64,000 bases of DNA. It comes from Euptelea pleiosperma. Taxonomy: Eukaryota; Streptophyta; Magnoliopsida; Ranunculales; Eupteleaceae. Below the pieces are notes generated by a model. It was given only the letters and a program-made list of their open reading frames with translations, was not told the origin of the DNA and did no database searches. Shown in pieces: positions 53,845-64,000 of this stretch. The DNA lies in the NCBI GenBank assembly GCA_035048495.1, contig CM068549.1, positions 5,253,822 to 5,317,821 on the forward strand. Direction: 5' to 3'. Numbering within the stretch: the first letter of the stretch is position 1; the number at the start of each line of letters is the position of its first letter. The position numbers and the translations under genes were made by a program.

Positions 53845-55161
53845 ATGGCAGACGAACGTCCCCTCATCGAGACGTATGCCCCGATCTCGGCCAACCCGTC
53901 ATCATGCATTGTTCTTCCACCTACTGCGGTGGTACAATTCGAGATTAAGCCGCAAATTATTCAAATGCTGCCAACTTTTAGAGGTCTCCCAAGAGAAGAC
54001 CCCTATTCCCATATTAGGGAATTTCAACATGTCATCCTACTCTTTAGAAATCAGAATCTTGATGATGACAATGTTAGACTGAGAGTTTTTCCTTTCTCTC
54101 TAAAGGATAGAGCCTCGGATTGGCTTTACTCTCTTCCTGTAGATTCTATCACAAGTTGGAAAGAACTTGTAGGAAAATTTATGTCCAAATTTTACCCTAT
54201 GACTCGTACTAATCAAATGAAACAACTCATACAGGACTTCCGACAAAAGTCCAATGAGAAATTTTATGAAGCCTGGGAATGATTTCAGGATCATCTGACC
54301 AAGTGTCCGCATCACAGTATCGACAAAGGCAGTCTGGTTCACATTTTCTACAAGGGACTTACTAATGAGTCTCGCACTATGGTTGAGTCAATGTGCCAAG
54401 GAAAATTCATGCATAATACTCCTACTGAAGCGTACAAATTTCTGGGAGAATTAAGTGAAAATTCCTAGCATTGGACGATTGACAATGAGTTCAGTCGAAA
54501 TACTCCGGTCCTGAAAACTAATATGGGAAATGAAGCAAAGGTTGACCCTGAACTCAAATCCCTCATTCAAGAGTTGACCAAGTCAGTCTCTGCCCTGGCT
54601 GTGTCTGTACACAAGCTTGTTCACCATTCTGCCCGAGTCATGAATATAGGTCAAGAGAACCTAATGGAACCCTGTAATATCTATTTACAGCCCTCCCATT
54701 CTACTGAAAATTGTCCATTGAATGACGGATGTGCCCCTCCACTCCAAGAAGAAGTTTGTACGTTTAACACTTTTAAACCACCTACCCAGAACTCGTATAG
54801 CCAAACTTACCATCCTGATATGAGAAATCATCCTAACTTCTCCTGGAGGCAGCAGTCTGCTCCACAGCAAAGACCTGCGCAGAGCACATATCCTCCTGGG
54901 TTTAATCAACCCAACAGACAATACCAACAGGGATAGTACCAACAGAGTCAGAACCAGACGAGTCAATACCCGTCTAATCAGAATCGATCACTCCAGCAAG
55001 GACAATACTCTGGTCAACAGGCACCTAATCAGAATCCCCAGAATCTGCAGTTAAGTCAAACTGCGCCTCAATCCTACAATTATTCTGCCCCTATGAGCTG
55101 AAATTGTGAACTGGTTGCTCAAGCTGCTCCTAAACTAGGTCTAGAAGACCTCCTATCATAA
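53845..55161 (+). pseudogene. Athila gag (capsid and tail), with in-frame stops
   Basis: Gag builds the virus-like particle. The ATG at 53,845 begins ADERPLIETYAPISANPSSC. The capsid homology (retrotrans_gag type) runs through GLPREDPYSHIREF, VFPFSLKDRASDWLYSLP and SWKELVGKFMSKFYP, with the QDFRQKSNEKFYEAWE block typical of Athila. After TGA at 54,280 the frame continues (HLTKCPHHSIDKG, THNTPTEAYKF-like segment). The tail from 54,523 is Gln/Asn/Pro-rich; no CCHC knuckle is seen. Further stops at about 54,466, 54,934, 55,099 and 55,159. The same frame continues into protease. Confidence 0.9.
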
Positions 55162-55167
55162 TTTATT

Positions 55168-56274
55168 GTGCAGCAAACCCAGTCCATGCAGCGCCTAGAG
55201 CAGCGTCTCGGGAATTTAGAAGCTGAGAAAGCCAAAGGCATCTTCCCTAGCCAACCTATTGCAAATCCTAAAGGGAATGCCAAGGGTGCAGTTTATGAGG
55301 TTGGTTCCCAGTCACAAAATCCAAACTATCAAGGAGAGGTACAAGCTGTTACCACACTCCGATCTGGAAAGACTGTGGATATGGGAGTAAAAGAACCGTC
55401 AGAGCCATCTCCCGATCCTATTCCTAAACCCAGCACAGAGGAACACATTTCAAAATCCACCTCTGATGCTGTGAAGCCTGCACCAAAATCTACAATCCTA
55501 GTGCAGAGATATCAGGCGAAGGACAAATCTATTTGTCGGATTAAGCCTCCCTTCCCGGACAGGCTTGTCCAAAACAAAAGAGATCATCAATTTTCAGAGA
55601 TCTTAGACGTTTTCAAAGACGTCCAGATCAATATCCCCTTCCTATCTGCTATAAAACAGATTCCTTCATATGCCAAATTCTTGAAAGAATTATGCACTGT
55701 CAAACGACGTACGCATGGACCCAAAGATACCTTTTTGGCAGAAAAAGCTACAACGTTCATCCAACGCAATAGTGTAATTAAGCATAAGGATCCGGAAAGT
55801 CCTACTGTGCAGTGTGAAATCAGTGATAACTTTAGTTGCACAACTTTGTTGGACTTAGGAGCTAGTGTCAATCTCATACCGTTTTCAGTATACCAGCAGT
55901 TAGGCCTCGAGGATATGAAGCCAACAAAAATCACTCTGAAGCTGGCCGACTAGTCCATTAAAATTCCACGAGAAATTATTGAAGATGTCCTAGTGAAAGT
56001 AGCTGACTTTTACTACCCTGTAAACTTCATCATCCTTGACACAGAACCGTGTCAGGATATTCGGATCCCGGTCATTCTAGGCCGACCGTTCCTTGCTACC
56101 GCGAATGCACACATCAGGTGTAGGGACAGGAATATGTTAATTGCCTTCGGCAACCTAAAGGCTGAGGTTAACATCTTCCGACTTATACGACAGGATGCCG
56201 ATCGCGATGTGACAGATGAAATATGTGTCGTTGAGAGTCTAATTCAAGACTCCACCGAAGATATCTTGAAATAG
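55168..56274 (+). pseudogene. Athila protease region, with in-frame stops
   Basis: The aspartic protease that matures the polyprotein. After a linker (KSICRIKPPFPDRLVQNKRD, IPSYAKFLKELCTVKR) the catalytic box is TLLDLGASVNLIP at about 55,846-55,884; DLGAS in place of DSGAS is usual for Athila. A TAG at 55,951 lies just after LKLAD. The second half VKVADFYYPVNFIILD and ILGRPFLATANAHI follows in the same frame, ending at TAG 56,272. Only this TAG interrupts the protease fold itself. Confidence 0.9.
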
Positions 56275-57611
56275 TGCCAACAACATTTTGATACTGACTT
56301 CCAATGGGAGTCAGCAATTTTTTAGGATAATACTGTCCAAGAGTCAGTTACACTGATTTCTACTCCTCCTCCTATTGTTGAGTACGAGCCTCTGCTAATC
56401 ATGATCAGAGATCCTACTACTGTCAACTCTATCTCGGTAGAGGAGGAAGAATCAAGCTCTACTGATCAGAAACTCGAGCTTAAGCCTCTACCCTCTGAAC
56501 TATCTTATGCTTATCTTGGTCCTGAAGAGACTTATCCTATCATCATTGCTTCTGCCCTATCTGCGTCCCAAAAAGAGAGACTGATTATGTTGCTAAAGAA
56601 GCACAAATCAGCCATAGGATGGACCATTGATGACATTCGTGGGATAGACCCTTCTGTGTGTCAACATCACATTTATCTTGAAGATGACTCTAAGACGTCT
56701 AGAGAGCACCAGAGGAGGTTAAATCCAGTCCTAAAAGAAGTAGTACGGGATGAAATTCTAAAATTGCTAGATGCGGGTATCATTTACCCCATCTCTGATA
56801 GCAAATGGGTGAGTCCAATCCATGTCGTACCTAAGAAGGCGGGTTTCACTGTTGTAGAAAATGATCAAGGAGAAATGGTGACCCAGCGCTTAAAGAAAGG
56901 ATGGAGTGTCTGTATTGACTACAGACGGCTCAATTCTAACACTCGGAAAGACCATTTCCCTCTTCCATTCATTGATCAGATGTTGGAACGTCTTGCTGGT
57001 CATTCCTACTATTGCTTCCTAGATGGTTACTTGGGATATAATCAGATTCCCATTGCACCCGAGGACCATGAGAAGACCACGTTCACCTGTCCCTTTGGCA
57101 CTTTTGCCTACAGTCGCATGCCTTTTGGCCTCTGCAATGCACCTGCGACTTTTCAAAGGTGTATGATGAGTATATTTTAGGAACATGGTCGAACGGTTCT
57201 TAGAAGTTTTCATGGATGACTTCTCCGTCTTTGGATCCTTTTCGATGACTGCCTCCAACATCTGAGTCTGGTACTCGCAAGATGTCAGGATAAGCGACTT
57301 GTACTAAATTGGGAAAAATGTCACTTCATGGTAAAGAAAGGAATCGTGCTAGGACATGTCATTTTTGACAAGGGTATTGAGGTCGACAAAGCCAAGATTG
57401 ATATTATCTCAACCCTACCAATTCCTAAATCTATGCGTGATATTCGATCTTTTCTCGGACATGGAGGCTTCTACAGAAGATTCATTAAGGATTTCTCCTA
57501 GATAGCTCGACCCCTATGTAGTCTTTTGGCTAAGGATAGCCCTTTTGACTTCAATGCTGATTGTGTGAAAGCATTTGAGCATCTTAAAACTGAGCTTACT
57601 TCTGCGCCCAT
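56275..57611 (+). pseudogene. Athila reverse transcriptase, broken near the active site and split from RNase H
   Basis: The open block 56,401-57,180 includes LKPLPSELSYAYLGPEETYP, KSAIGWTIDDIRGIDPSVC, WVSPIHVVPKKAG, VCIDYRRLNSNTRKDHFPLP, DGYLGYNQIPI (usual DGYSGYNQI) and PFGLCNAPATFQRCM. TAG at 57,178 follows. The catalytic FMDD box is present at 57,209-57,220. Frame changes follow near 57,240 and 57,285, then HFMVKKGIVLGHVIF and FLGHGGFYRRFIKDFS lead to the RNase H start. The last codons (SAPI) are cut at 57,611 by solo LTR-1. Confidence 0.92.
57607..57611. repeat. 5-bp target duplication CCCAT of solo LTR-1, left
   Basis: CCCAT at 57,607-57,611 and 60,355-60,359. Confidence 0.9.
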
Positions 57612-58636
57612 TGATATTCGCTCAAAAGTGCTTATTTTAAGCAATTATCCTTTTAGCGTTATTGTATTCTCCCACGTTAAAATACTCTATTTATCTACTT
57701 TTCTACGTAAGAGTCTCTTTTATTGCGTAGAACACACTTTTCTGGACGAAATGATATATTTGCATGCATTAAACACATTTTTGAAAGTCTAGACATGAAG
57801 TCATTCTGATAGAGTCTCATTACGCGCTTCTTCTGTCGCAGGAAACCCCGATGGGACAATTCTCGAGACTTGCAAGCCCACATCGATCAGGAAAGCCCAT
57901 TATCAAAGCTTAAAGAGCCCACATGCTATGACTAGAAGATATGGGCCAAATATGGGCTGAATAAGAGGACCAAAAAGCCGGCCCAAAGAACGAAGAGAGT
58001 AGGAGAGCCAATGACCAAGAGACGGACCAAAGCGTTTAAAGCCACATGAGTCAGCAAAGAATGATAGTCGACTCTACTGGAGAAGCGTGAGGATGGTCAC
58101 AGTGAAGACCAGGGTTCCAGACCCTCCGCCAGTGCTTTTCTCTCTATTTTTTGATACTTTCTCTCTCATCTCTCCTTATTCTCTCTCTCTCTTCATCTCT
58201 CGGTCCTCGAATCTACTGACCTAACCCCAGAACTCCTGTCCATCGGCTCTATCTCATCTCCCTTAGCTTTCTGACCGTTGGATCTTCAATCGGACCGTTG
58301 GATCTCTCTAGATCCGTCGATCTACCAATCTGAGTCCCAATCAAGTCACCATCCATCCAATCGCCATCAGACTGTCTGTCACATCATCTTGTGAGACGAT
58401 GGACATCATCAATCCATGTGGGCCAATAGCCGGGCCCATCTTCATCGACCCGCTGTCCGATCAGTTAGTGGACCCCGCGAATTTCAAAATAATTTTAATT
58501 AAATGGGGGGTCCACTAATTGGGGAGATTCCCCATAGAAAAGTAGATTTTTACTTAAAAAAAAAAATATATATATATATTTTTCATATTTTTTATTTTCA
58601 AAAAATACCCTATTTCCATTAAAGGAAATAGGGAGC

Positions 58637-58645
58637 TTTAAAAGG
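58637..58645 (+). promoter_or_regulatory. TATA-like element of solo LTR-1
   Basis: TTTAAAAGG after GGAAATAGGGAGC. The same neighbourhood with TATAAAG or TTTAAAAGG exists in solo LTR-2 and LTR4. Likely core promoter of the family. Confidence 0.55.
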
Positions 58646-58792
58646 AGAAGGATAGGGGTTCGTTCGAACCCTAATCCCCCTCCTATCTCTTGCTCTATCT
58701 TCCCAAAACCATCCCGGATGTTTCCTCTTCTCTCTCGCCTTCTTTCACCTTCTTCTGCTCCATCTTCTTTGTCTTCCTCTTCACGTTCCTCA

Positions 58793-58816
58793 CCGGAGTT
58801 GCGCCTGCAACTCCGG
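58793..58816 (+). promoter_or_regulatory. R-region hairpin of solo LTR-1
   Basis: CCGGAGTTGC and GCAACTCCGG form a perfect 10-bp stem around GCCT, about 150 bases after the TATA-like word. Counterparts exist in other LTR copies. Confidence 0.65.
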
Positions 58817-60354
58817 TCGTTCGTGCTCCTATTTGCAGCACCCCCTACTGCTGCTTCACGCCCATTTGCTGCTGCTAACTCTACCCATCACCGCTGCAGC
58901 CCAGCAACCACCCTAATCCCCCTCATAGAACGGTTAAAACTGTTAAAAAGATTGGAGTGTTGATCCTCGGAACGAACTTGCGATTCCGGCGAACTGTCGC
59001 AGCTGCAACCACCATTGTTTCATCTTCACTCCGCCCAGCACCCCTTCCACGACCTGCAACTTCTGAAACGGTGCCTGCCGGACTTCCTTCATTCATCACG
59101 TCCTCACCAAACCGCTGCCACCCCTGTCAAAGCAACTCCGCCGGACTGGATCATCTTCTCCGGCATTCAATCCATGCCCCTCTCTCATTCTTCTCCTGCT
59201 ATTCACATTCTCCCTCTATTCCCTTAGAAAAACAGAAAAAAAAAACAAAAAAAAAAGAAAGGAAGACAGGAGGGTAAGCTCCAATGGTTTTATTCTCCAC
59301 TTGCACGTCCTCCTCCAGTCACCTCCATTAACGCCGGCAACCCCTTGCTGCTGCCGCCTCCTTCTCACCTTACCGCCCCCATCTCCATATCTCTATCCCA
59401 CCAGAAAACCCAGCCGCCTGTCTCATCTACTCCTCTAAAAAAATCGTGACCTCTTTCTTCAAAAATAGAAAACGAAAAAGAAAAAGGAGAGGAAGATGAA
59501 GAGATGAGGAGAAGTGGAGTGCGCCCCTCATTGACTCCATTGCTGGATTGAATCTGACTCAGTCTAGCTCGTCCGAACGTTGCAGTCCCTCTTCACCTTC
59601 ATCGCCTTGCTCCAGCCACCAAGAACAACCATAAACCATTGTGCATCCAACGGGGCTGTCCTCTAGCCGCTGCACCAGCATCCTTCCAAGCTGTGTTCAC
59701 GCCCATCTCACAAGGAGCGAGCTCTCCTCTACCCCTTTCACATGCTTCATCCGCAAATTCCCACAGCCTAGTTTGGGCAAGCACCATCACCTTGTTGAAC
59801 GGCCAACAACATTATCTTCATCTCTTGGTGAGTTTTATGGTAGGATCTTTCATTTTCTCTCTCCTCTTCTTTAGACTCTCTCTATAGTTTCTCTCTCTAC
59901 CCTTATATGTTTTCTAGGTTAATACTTACTACTTTTTAGTTTTAGGATAGCTAAATTTCGTTCAAGATTCCATGTAATGGTTGTCATATTTTGATTATTA
60001 ATAAAGTGAGTTCGATGAATGAGTTTTATGGATATTAAAGGTTTACTGTGAATATAGTGTTCTCCATTTTTAATTATTAGTGTCCATGTCTCTCAAAAAT
60101 TCCCAAAGAATGTTTTAAAAATCCTCATCACCATTCTCACCCTTCCATCCTTTTATTTTTAGCAATTTCTGAGAAAAATCCATAATTTCATGTTCATTAT
60201 TGCGCTAATCTGACTAATCCCGAGTGCGGATCGACATCCGACATGAATCCCTATACAAAAGTTCATATTTTGCAGGAATTAAATCGGAAAAAGATACAAA
60301 TTTAGTTGGAATTAGGGTTTCCATAACCAACGACGCAGAAAAAACCTACTTTCA

Positions 60355-60359
60355 CCCAT
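60355..60359. repeat. 5-bp target duplication CCCAT of solo LTR-1, right
   Basis: Pairs with 57,607-57,611. Confidence 0.9.
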
Positions 60360-60888
60360 CATCCGCCCTCTTGATTGGACCATACCTTTTGAGGTGATGT
60401 GTGACGCATCCGACTATGCTCTTAGAGCAGTTTTGGGTCAAAGAGTCAACAAAATGCCGCATGTGATATACTATGCGAGTAAGACTTTAAACTCGGCTCA
60501 GTTAAACTACTCCACTACTGAAAAAGAGCTTCTGGCCGTTGTTTTTGCTCTGGATAAATTCAGACCATACTTATTGGCCACTAAAAGTCATAGTTTATAC
60601 AGATCATCCGGCTATGAGATATCTAATGTCCAAAAAGGAGACGAAGCCGAGATTGATAAGATGGATCCTTCTATTACAGGAATTCGATCTAGAGATCAGG
60701 GACAAGAAAGGAACTGAGAATGTTGTGGCTGATCACTTGTCAAGGCTGACTTTAGAGTCTAATTTTGAATTTCAGCCCATTCTTGAAACTTTTTCTGACG
60801 AACAACTGTTCGCTATCTCCGTCACCCCATGGTATGCTGACATTGTCAATTACCTAGTGACGGAGGAAATACCATCTCATTGGTGAAA
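60360..60888 (+). pseudogene. Athila RNase H region, one frameshift
   Basis: Starts IRPLDWTIPFEVMCDASDYA; the catalytic Asp is in CDAS. Then LGQRVNKMPHVIYYASKTLN and [20 protein letters not shown] follow, where the Glu is in TEKE. A frameshift near 60,590 leads to [15 protein letters not shown] in the next frame, with the later Asp in TDH, and [13 protein letters not shown], the usual end. It would degrade the RNA strand of RNA-DNA hybrids. TGA at 60,884 separates it from integrase in the same frame. Confidence 0.9.
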
Positions 60889-62128
60889 ACAGGACAAAAA
60901 TTAATTCCTGGCAAGAGTTAAGTATTACTCTTGGGATGAGCCTTATTTATATAAATACTGTCCTGACCAGATTATTCGTCTCTGTGTCCCTGAATCTCAG
61001 CAGTTGAATATCTTGTCCTCTTGTCATGACCAACCATGTGGTGGTCACTTCAGTTCCAAAAAGACGGCTGAGAAAATCCTACAATGTGGATTCTACTAGC
61101 CATCACTGTTTAGAGAAACACATATCTACTGCAAGGCCTGCCCTAATTGTCAAAACCTTGGAAGAATTTCACAGAGAAATATGATGCCCTTGAATCCTAT
61201 TCAAGTCAATGAGATATTCGATATGTGGGGTATTGATTTCATGGGGCCCTTTCCTAAATCCAATGGTTTCCAATTCATCCTCCTAGCTGTGGACTATGTC
61301 TCTAAGTGGATTGAGGCAATTCCTACAAGAACCAATGACCATCAAGTTGTGGTGAGATTTTTGAGGGAGTACATCTTCACAAGATTCGGAGCTCCCAAAG
61401 CCATTATAAGTGATGGGGGTAGCCATTTCTGCAATAGAGTTTTTGAAAAGTTAATGAAAAAGTACGGTGTAACTCATAAGGTTGCCCTTGCTTACCATCT
61501 GCAGACCAGCGGTCAGGTCGAGGTCTCCAATCGACAAATCAAGCAGATACTGGAGAAGACAGTCAATACAACTCGTAAAGACTGGTCTACACGCCTCTCA
61601 GATGCTCTATGGGCTTACCGAATAGCTTATAAAACTCTCTTGAATATGTCTCCATACCGGTTGGTTTATGGTAAACCTTGTCATCTACCTGTCGAGATCG
61701 AGCATCGCGCCCTATGGGCGATCAAAAAACTAAATTTTGACTTAGATGCAGCAGGAGAGGAAAGGAATTTACAACTCAATGAATTGGATGAGCTGAGGAA
61801 TGATTCATATGCCTTGTCAACAAAATATAAAGATAAAATGAAATGGATACATGACAAGAGCATCCTCAGGAAGGATTTCCACCCGGGACAGAAGGTCTTA
61901 CTTTATAATTCTAGACTTTACATCTTCCCTGGGAAATTAAAATCCCGATGGTCAGGCCCATTTGTTGTTACTGAAGTCAAGCCCTATGGGACTATAATTG
62001 TTGAGGATCCAAAGGATAAATCAACCTTCCAGGTCAATGGACAGCGTCTCAAACCTTTTCAAGAATTAGACGTGTCATCTATTCAAACCTTCGAGATAGA
62101 TCTTATTGATCCAATATATGAAGACTAA
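60889..62128 (+). CDS. Athila integrase, catalytic core and C-terminus open
   Basis: Integrase inserts the cDNA into the genome. The N-terminal HHCC zinc domain spans about 61,020-61,155 ([18 protein letters not shown]) with stops at about 60,902 and 61,098. From 61,155 on the frame is open for more than 320 codons. The catalytic triad is complete: Asp at 61,235 (GIDFMGPF), Asp at 61,412 (SDGGSHF), Glu at 61,520 (GQVEVSN), with 35 residues between the last two. The C-terminal part [20 protein letters not shown] is the usual DNA-binding fold of Athila integrases. Stop TAA at 62,126. This is the best preserved domain of the element. Confidence 0.9.
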
Positions 62129-62772
62129 TGTTTCTATCAGTCTCTCTGAGCTCCAACTTAGTTGGGGGTGAATTTCACCCCCGTTGTGTCTGGCTGAAGA
62201 CATAAAACTTAGCGCTTTCGGAAAGGCAATTTCGGTATTCCTAGAAGTGATTGAGTCTCATGCATAATTCTTATATTTCATATATTATTATGGCTATACA
62301 GGTATAATTCCTCTCACTACCATCAGGTATCACCAAATCTCAGCCATACTGGTATAACTCTTCCTCTAACATGCATCACATTCAGAGTTTTCTTACATTT
62401 TTGTCCCGGTCTGAGCACCGAGGACGGTGCTGTATTTGAGTTGGGGGTGGGGATTTATCAAAACTCATGTCTTCATTTCAAAAAAAAAAAAAAATTGATT
62501 GAGAAAAAGATGTATTTTTTGGGTGATAACCTGTGTTTTACAAAGTTTTCTGAGTACTTTCGAAATGCTTTTCAAATCCTTTACAATGATGAGTACAAAC
62601 TTTTCGGAAAGTCTATTTATTGAAAAGGATGTCTGTTTTGAAAAATCACTTATTAGCTCTTCATTGAGTTTGAAAGCAAACATTACTACAGTGGATTGAA
62701 AAATCTTTGAAAACTCAGATTCAGCAAAAATGTTCACATATCAATGTCAGAATTATCCGAAGTTTAGATTAT
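62129..62772 (+). other. Athila 3' UTR with two conserved hairpins and G-rich tract
   Basis: GGGGGTGAA-T-TTCACCCCC at about 62,163-62,181 is a 9-bp stem with a one-base loop. AGCACCG-AGGA-CGGTGCT at 62,415-62,432 is a perfect 7-bp stem. G-rich TTGGGGGTGGGG follows at about 62,442. Both hairpins have counterparts in element 2 (41,875-41,900 weaker; 42,135-42,152 identical). The segment ends where a minus-strand LTR piece starts at 62,773. Confidence 0.75.
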
Positions 62773-63864
62773 TGAAAGAAGGGTATTTCTGCGTCGTTGG
62801 TTACGGAAACCCTAGAATCAACACATTTGTATCTTTTCCGATTTAATTCCTACAAAATATGAACTTTTGTATAGGGATTCGTGTCGGATGTCGATCCTCA
62901 CTCGGGGGTTAGAGAACACGCATTAAAGAACACATTATAATGGAATAGCTATAGAAATGATGATGGGGTGAGAGTGGTGGTGAGACGGGATTAAAATATT
63001 CTTTTTGTTTATTTTTAGAGACATCCATTAAACCCGAAAGAAATGACAGAACTTTCTCATGAGACTAGTTGCGAGAGATTAAAATAAACTAGTAACTTCA
63101 ATAAATAAAACAAAACCATTAAACTTGCATGAAACAAAACTAAATTCATTAACAATTTTAATAAATGTTTACAATAATCAAAGATGAGCAATAAAATCTA
63201 AGGTAACCTAGAGAGAGAAAGAGAGATAGACCTATGATTCAAACCGTGGGATGAACCGGGCTGGAGAGGAGGAACGCAAACGGTGCAAGCGTCACTCAAA
63301 TGGAGATCGTGCGCACTTCTCTGTGAGGGTGTATGGCAGCAATGGTTCAGACGTTGCTGGTCTTCCCAAACCAGTGGTGATGAAGATGCCTTCGGCTACT
63401 TGGAGAAAGGATTTGGCTTGCTTGGGAGGGCTGTGAGAGGTGCGCACATGCAGACTGTATTGACGAACTGTTCACGACATGAATAAGGCGGTGATGTCTA
63501 GACCATGTTTATCGGGCTTCACGGTGGTGTGTGGTGATGAGGAGATCAATGAAAGAGATCTCGTGGGGGTTTGCTGCCCGGAACAAATGGAAGATGCAAG
63601 TGGTTGCTGGCTGGGAGAGCTTGAGAGCGTGAAGAAGATGAAGAAAGGTGTGGCGTTTCAGGCGGTAATGGAGAAGTGGGGCTGCTGGTTCGGGCGGAGC
63701 TTCAGGCGGTGGTGGAGGAGAAAAGAACAGCAGCGTTGGTGCTGCTGGGTGGTGGTGCTTTGTAGAAGAGAGGAAACCAGCATCCAGGAGTTGCAGCAGC
63801 AAGGTGAAGACGTTGCTGGTCTACACAGGTGGTTCCCCGGTAGAGAAGATGGAGAGGGGCAGAA
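62773..63864 (-). repeat. 3' part of another minus-strand Athila LTR
   Basis: The + strand begins TGAAAGAAGGGTATTTCTGC (family end TGAAAGTAGGG with changes), then complemented U5 words (GATCCTCACTCGGGG) and R-region DNA. The U3 is missing and the boundary at about 63,865 joins plus-strand leader DNA, so it is a rearranged fragment. Frames inside (63,251-63,898) are not genes. Confidence 0.75.
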
Positions 63865-64000
63865 ACTTTTCGGGAAACTTTCTATTTTTGGTTTTTAGTG
63901 ATTTTTAGCAGTTTTTAAATTACTATTTTTAATGCCTCGGAAGGCCGAGTGCAAATTTGTAATAATTTAGAAATTTTACTGCTTTTCATATAACTGCTAG
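63865..64000 (+). repeat. Athila leader fragment, plus orientation
   Basis: Contains CGGGAAACTTTCTATTTTTG and AATGCCTCGGAAGGCCGAG, the leader words also seen at 38,620-38,740 (+), 52,370-52,450 (+) and 45,730-45,870 (minus). It runs off the window. Confidence 0.75.

Larger units (their letters stand above)
57612..60354 (+). mobile_element. Solo LTR-1 (Athila family), 2,743 bp, inside pol
   Basis: Starts TGATATTCGCTCAAAAG, ends AAACCTACTTTCA, flanked by CCCAT. Removing it joins codons SAPI to IRPLDWTIPFEVM in frame. It carries the TACGTA words, two ACCGTTGGATC words (58,272-58,305), a TATA-like TTTAAAAGG at 58,637-58,645, the R hairpin at 58,793-58,816, and the U5 words at 60,220-60,350. Close similarity to solo LTR-2 indicates recent activity. 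Inner frames are low-complexity by-products. Confidence 0.95.
49125..62772 (+). mobile_element. Athila-type autonomous Ty3/gypsy retrotransposon, split in pol by a solo LTR
   Basis: LTR (5'-truncated), primer site, 1.5-kb leader, gag, protease, RT, RNase H, integrase and 3' UTR in the gypsy order. The gag capsid text, the DLGAS protease box and the long 3' UTR identify the Athila lineage. Gag through RT lie in one frame. Nonsense changes and two or three frameshifts make this copy dead. The solo LTR at 57,612-60,354 interrupts it between RT and RNase H. Its 3' LTR lies off the right edge, after a minus-strand LTR insertion at 62,773. Confidence 0.92.

Overview
This window is nuclear DNA from a flowering plant with a large, repeat-rich genome. 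The evidence is nested Ty1/copia, Athila-type Ty3/gypsy and plant L1-type LINE elements, small inverted-repeat (MITE-like) elements, and the last exons of a spliced plant gene. No bacterial or organellar gene organisation is present. The species cannot be told from the sequence.

Bases 1-25,290 appear to be one very long intron, plus whatever lies off the left edge, of the gene for the spliceosomal core protein SmE. Its last three coding exons are at 25,291-25,613 on the + strand. The intron is filled by a stack of elements. An L1-type LINE (LINE-B, + strand, ORF1 relic from about 8,985 and ORF2 from 13,577 to 17,309) carries a 4.18-kb solo LTR (9,389-13,571, 5-bp duplication CAAGT). LINE-B is followed on its left by a decayed Copia element (1-8,959, short 3' LTR at 8,746-8,959). 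Copia is split inside integrase by an antisense, 5'-truncated LINE (LINE-A, 11-bp target duplication). LINE-A is itself split by a 3.26-kb foldback element whose two 1.48-kb arms are inverted copies. A nearly full-length LINE (LINE-C, minus strand, about 17,653-24,235) lies between LINE-B and the SmE exons.

Bases 25,614-29,607 are the downstream flank of SmE. They hold three MITE-like elements with inverted ends and older relics. Bases 29,608-37,033 are the most puzzling part. They contain a higher-order minisatellite (48+48+36 bp), a roughly 130-bp tandem array in which every unit has a hairpin, a TATA-type promoter, a coiled-coil reading frame of about 252 codons with two in-frame stops, and a 36-bp minisatellite of hairpins. 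A solo Athila LTR (32,620-35,252) interrupts the last hairpin unit. I recognise no family for this locus.

Bases 37,035-64,000 are an assembly of Athila-type elements of one LTR family (LTR starts TGATATTC and ends TTTCA, followed by a TGGCGCCG-type primer site). In order: a non-autonomous derivative without capsid, protease, RT or integrase (37,035-44,399); a rearranged minus-strand copy with a 330-bp duplication of its primer-site region (44,400-49,124); and a nearly complete autonomous copy (49,125-62,772) with gag-protease-RT-RNase H-integrase. The pol region of that copy is split by another solo LTR of the family (57,612-60,354, duplication CCCAT). A further minus-strand LTR piece follows to the right edge.

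The only gene that looks functional is SmE. The autonomous Athila copy is broken by stops and insertions, though its integrase frame is open for 315 codons. Several structures recur across LTR copies: an RNA-type hairpin just downstream of the TATA region, an inverted repeat at the LTR 3' end beside the primer site, and hairpins after integrase. They are the best candidates for undescribed function in the retroelements.
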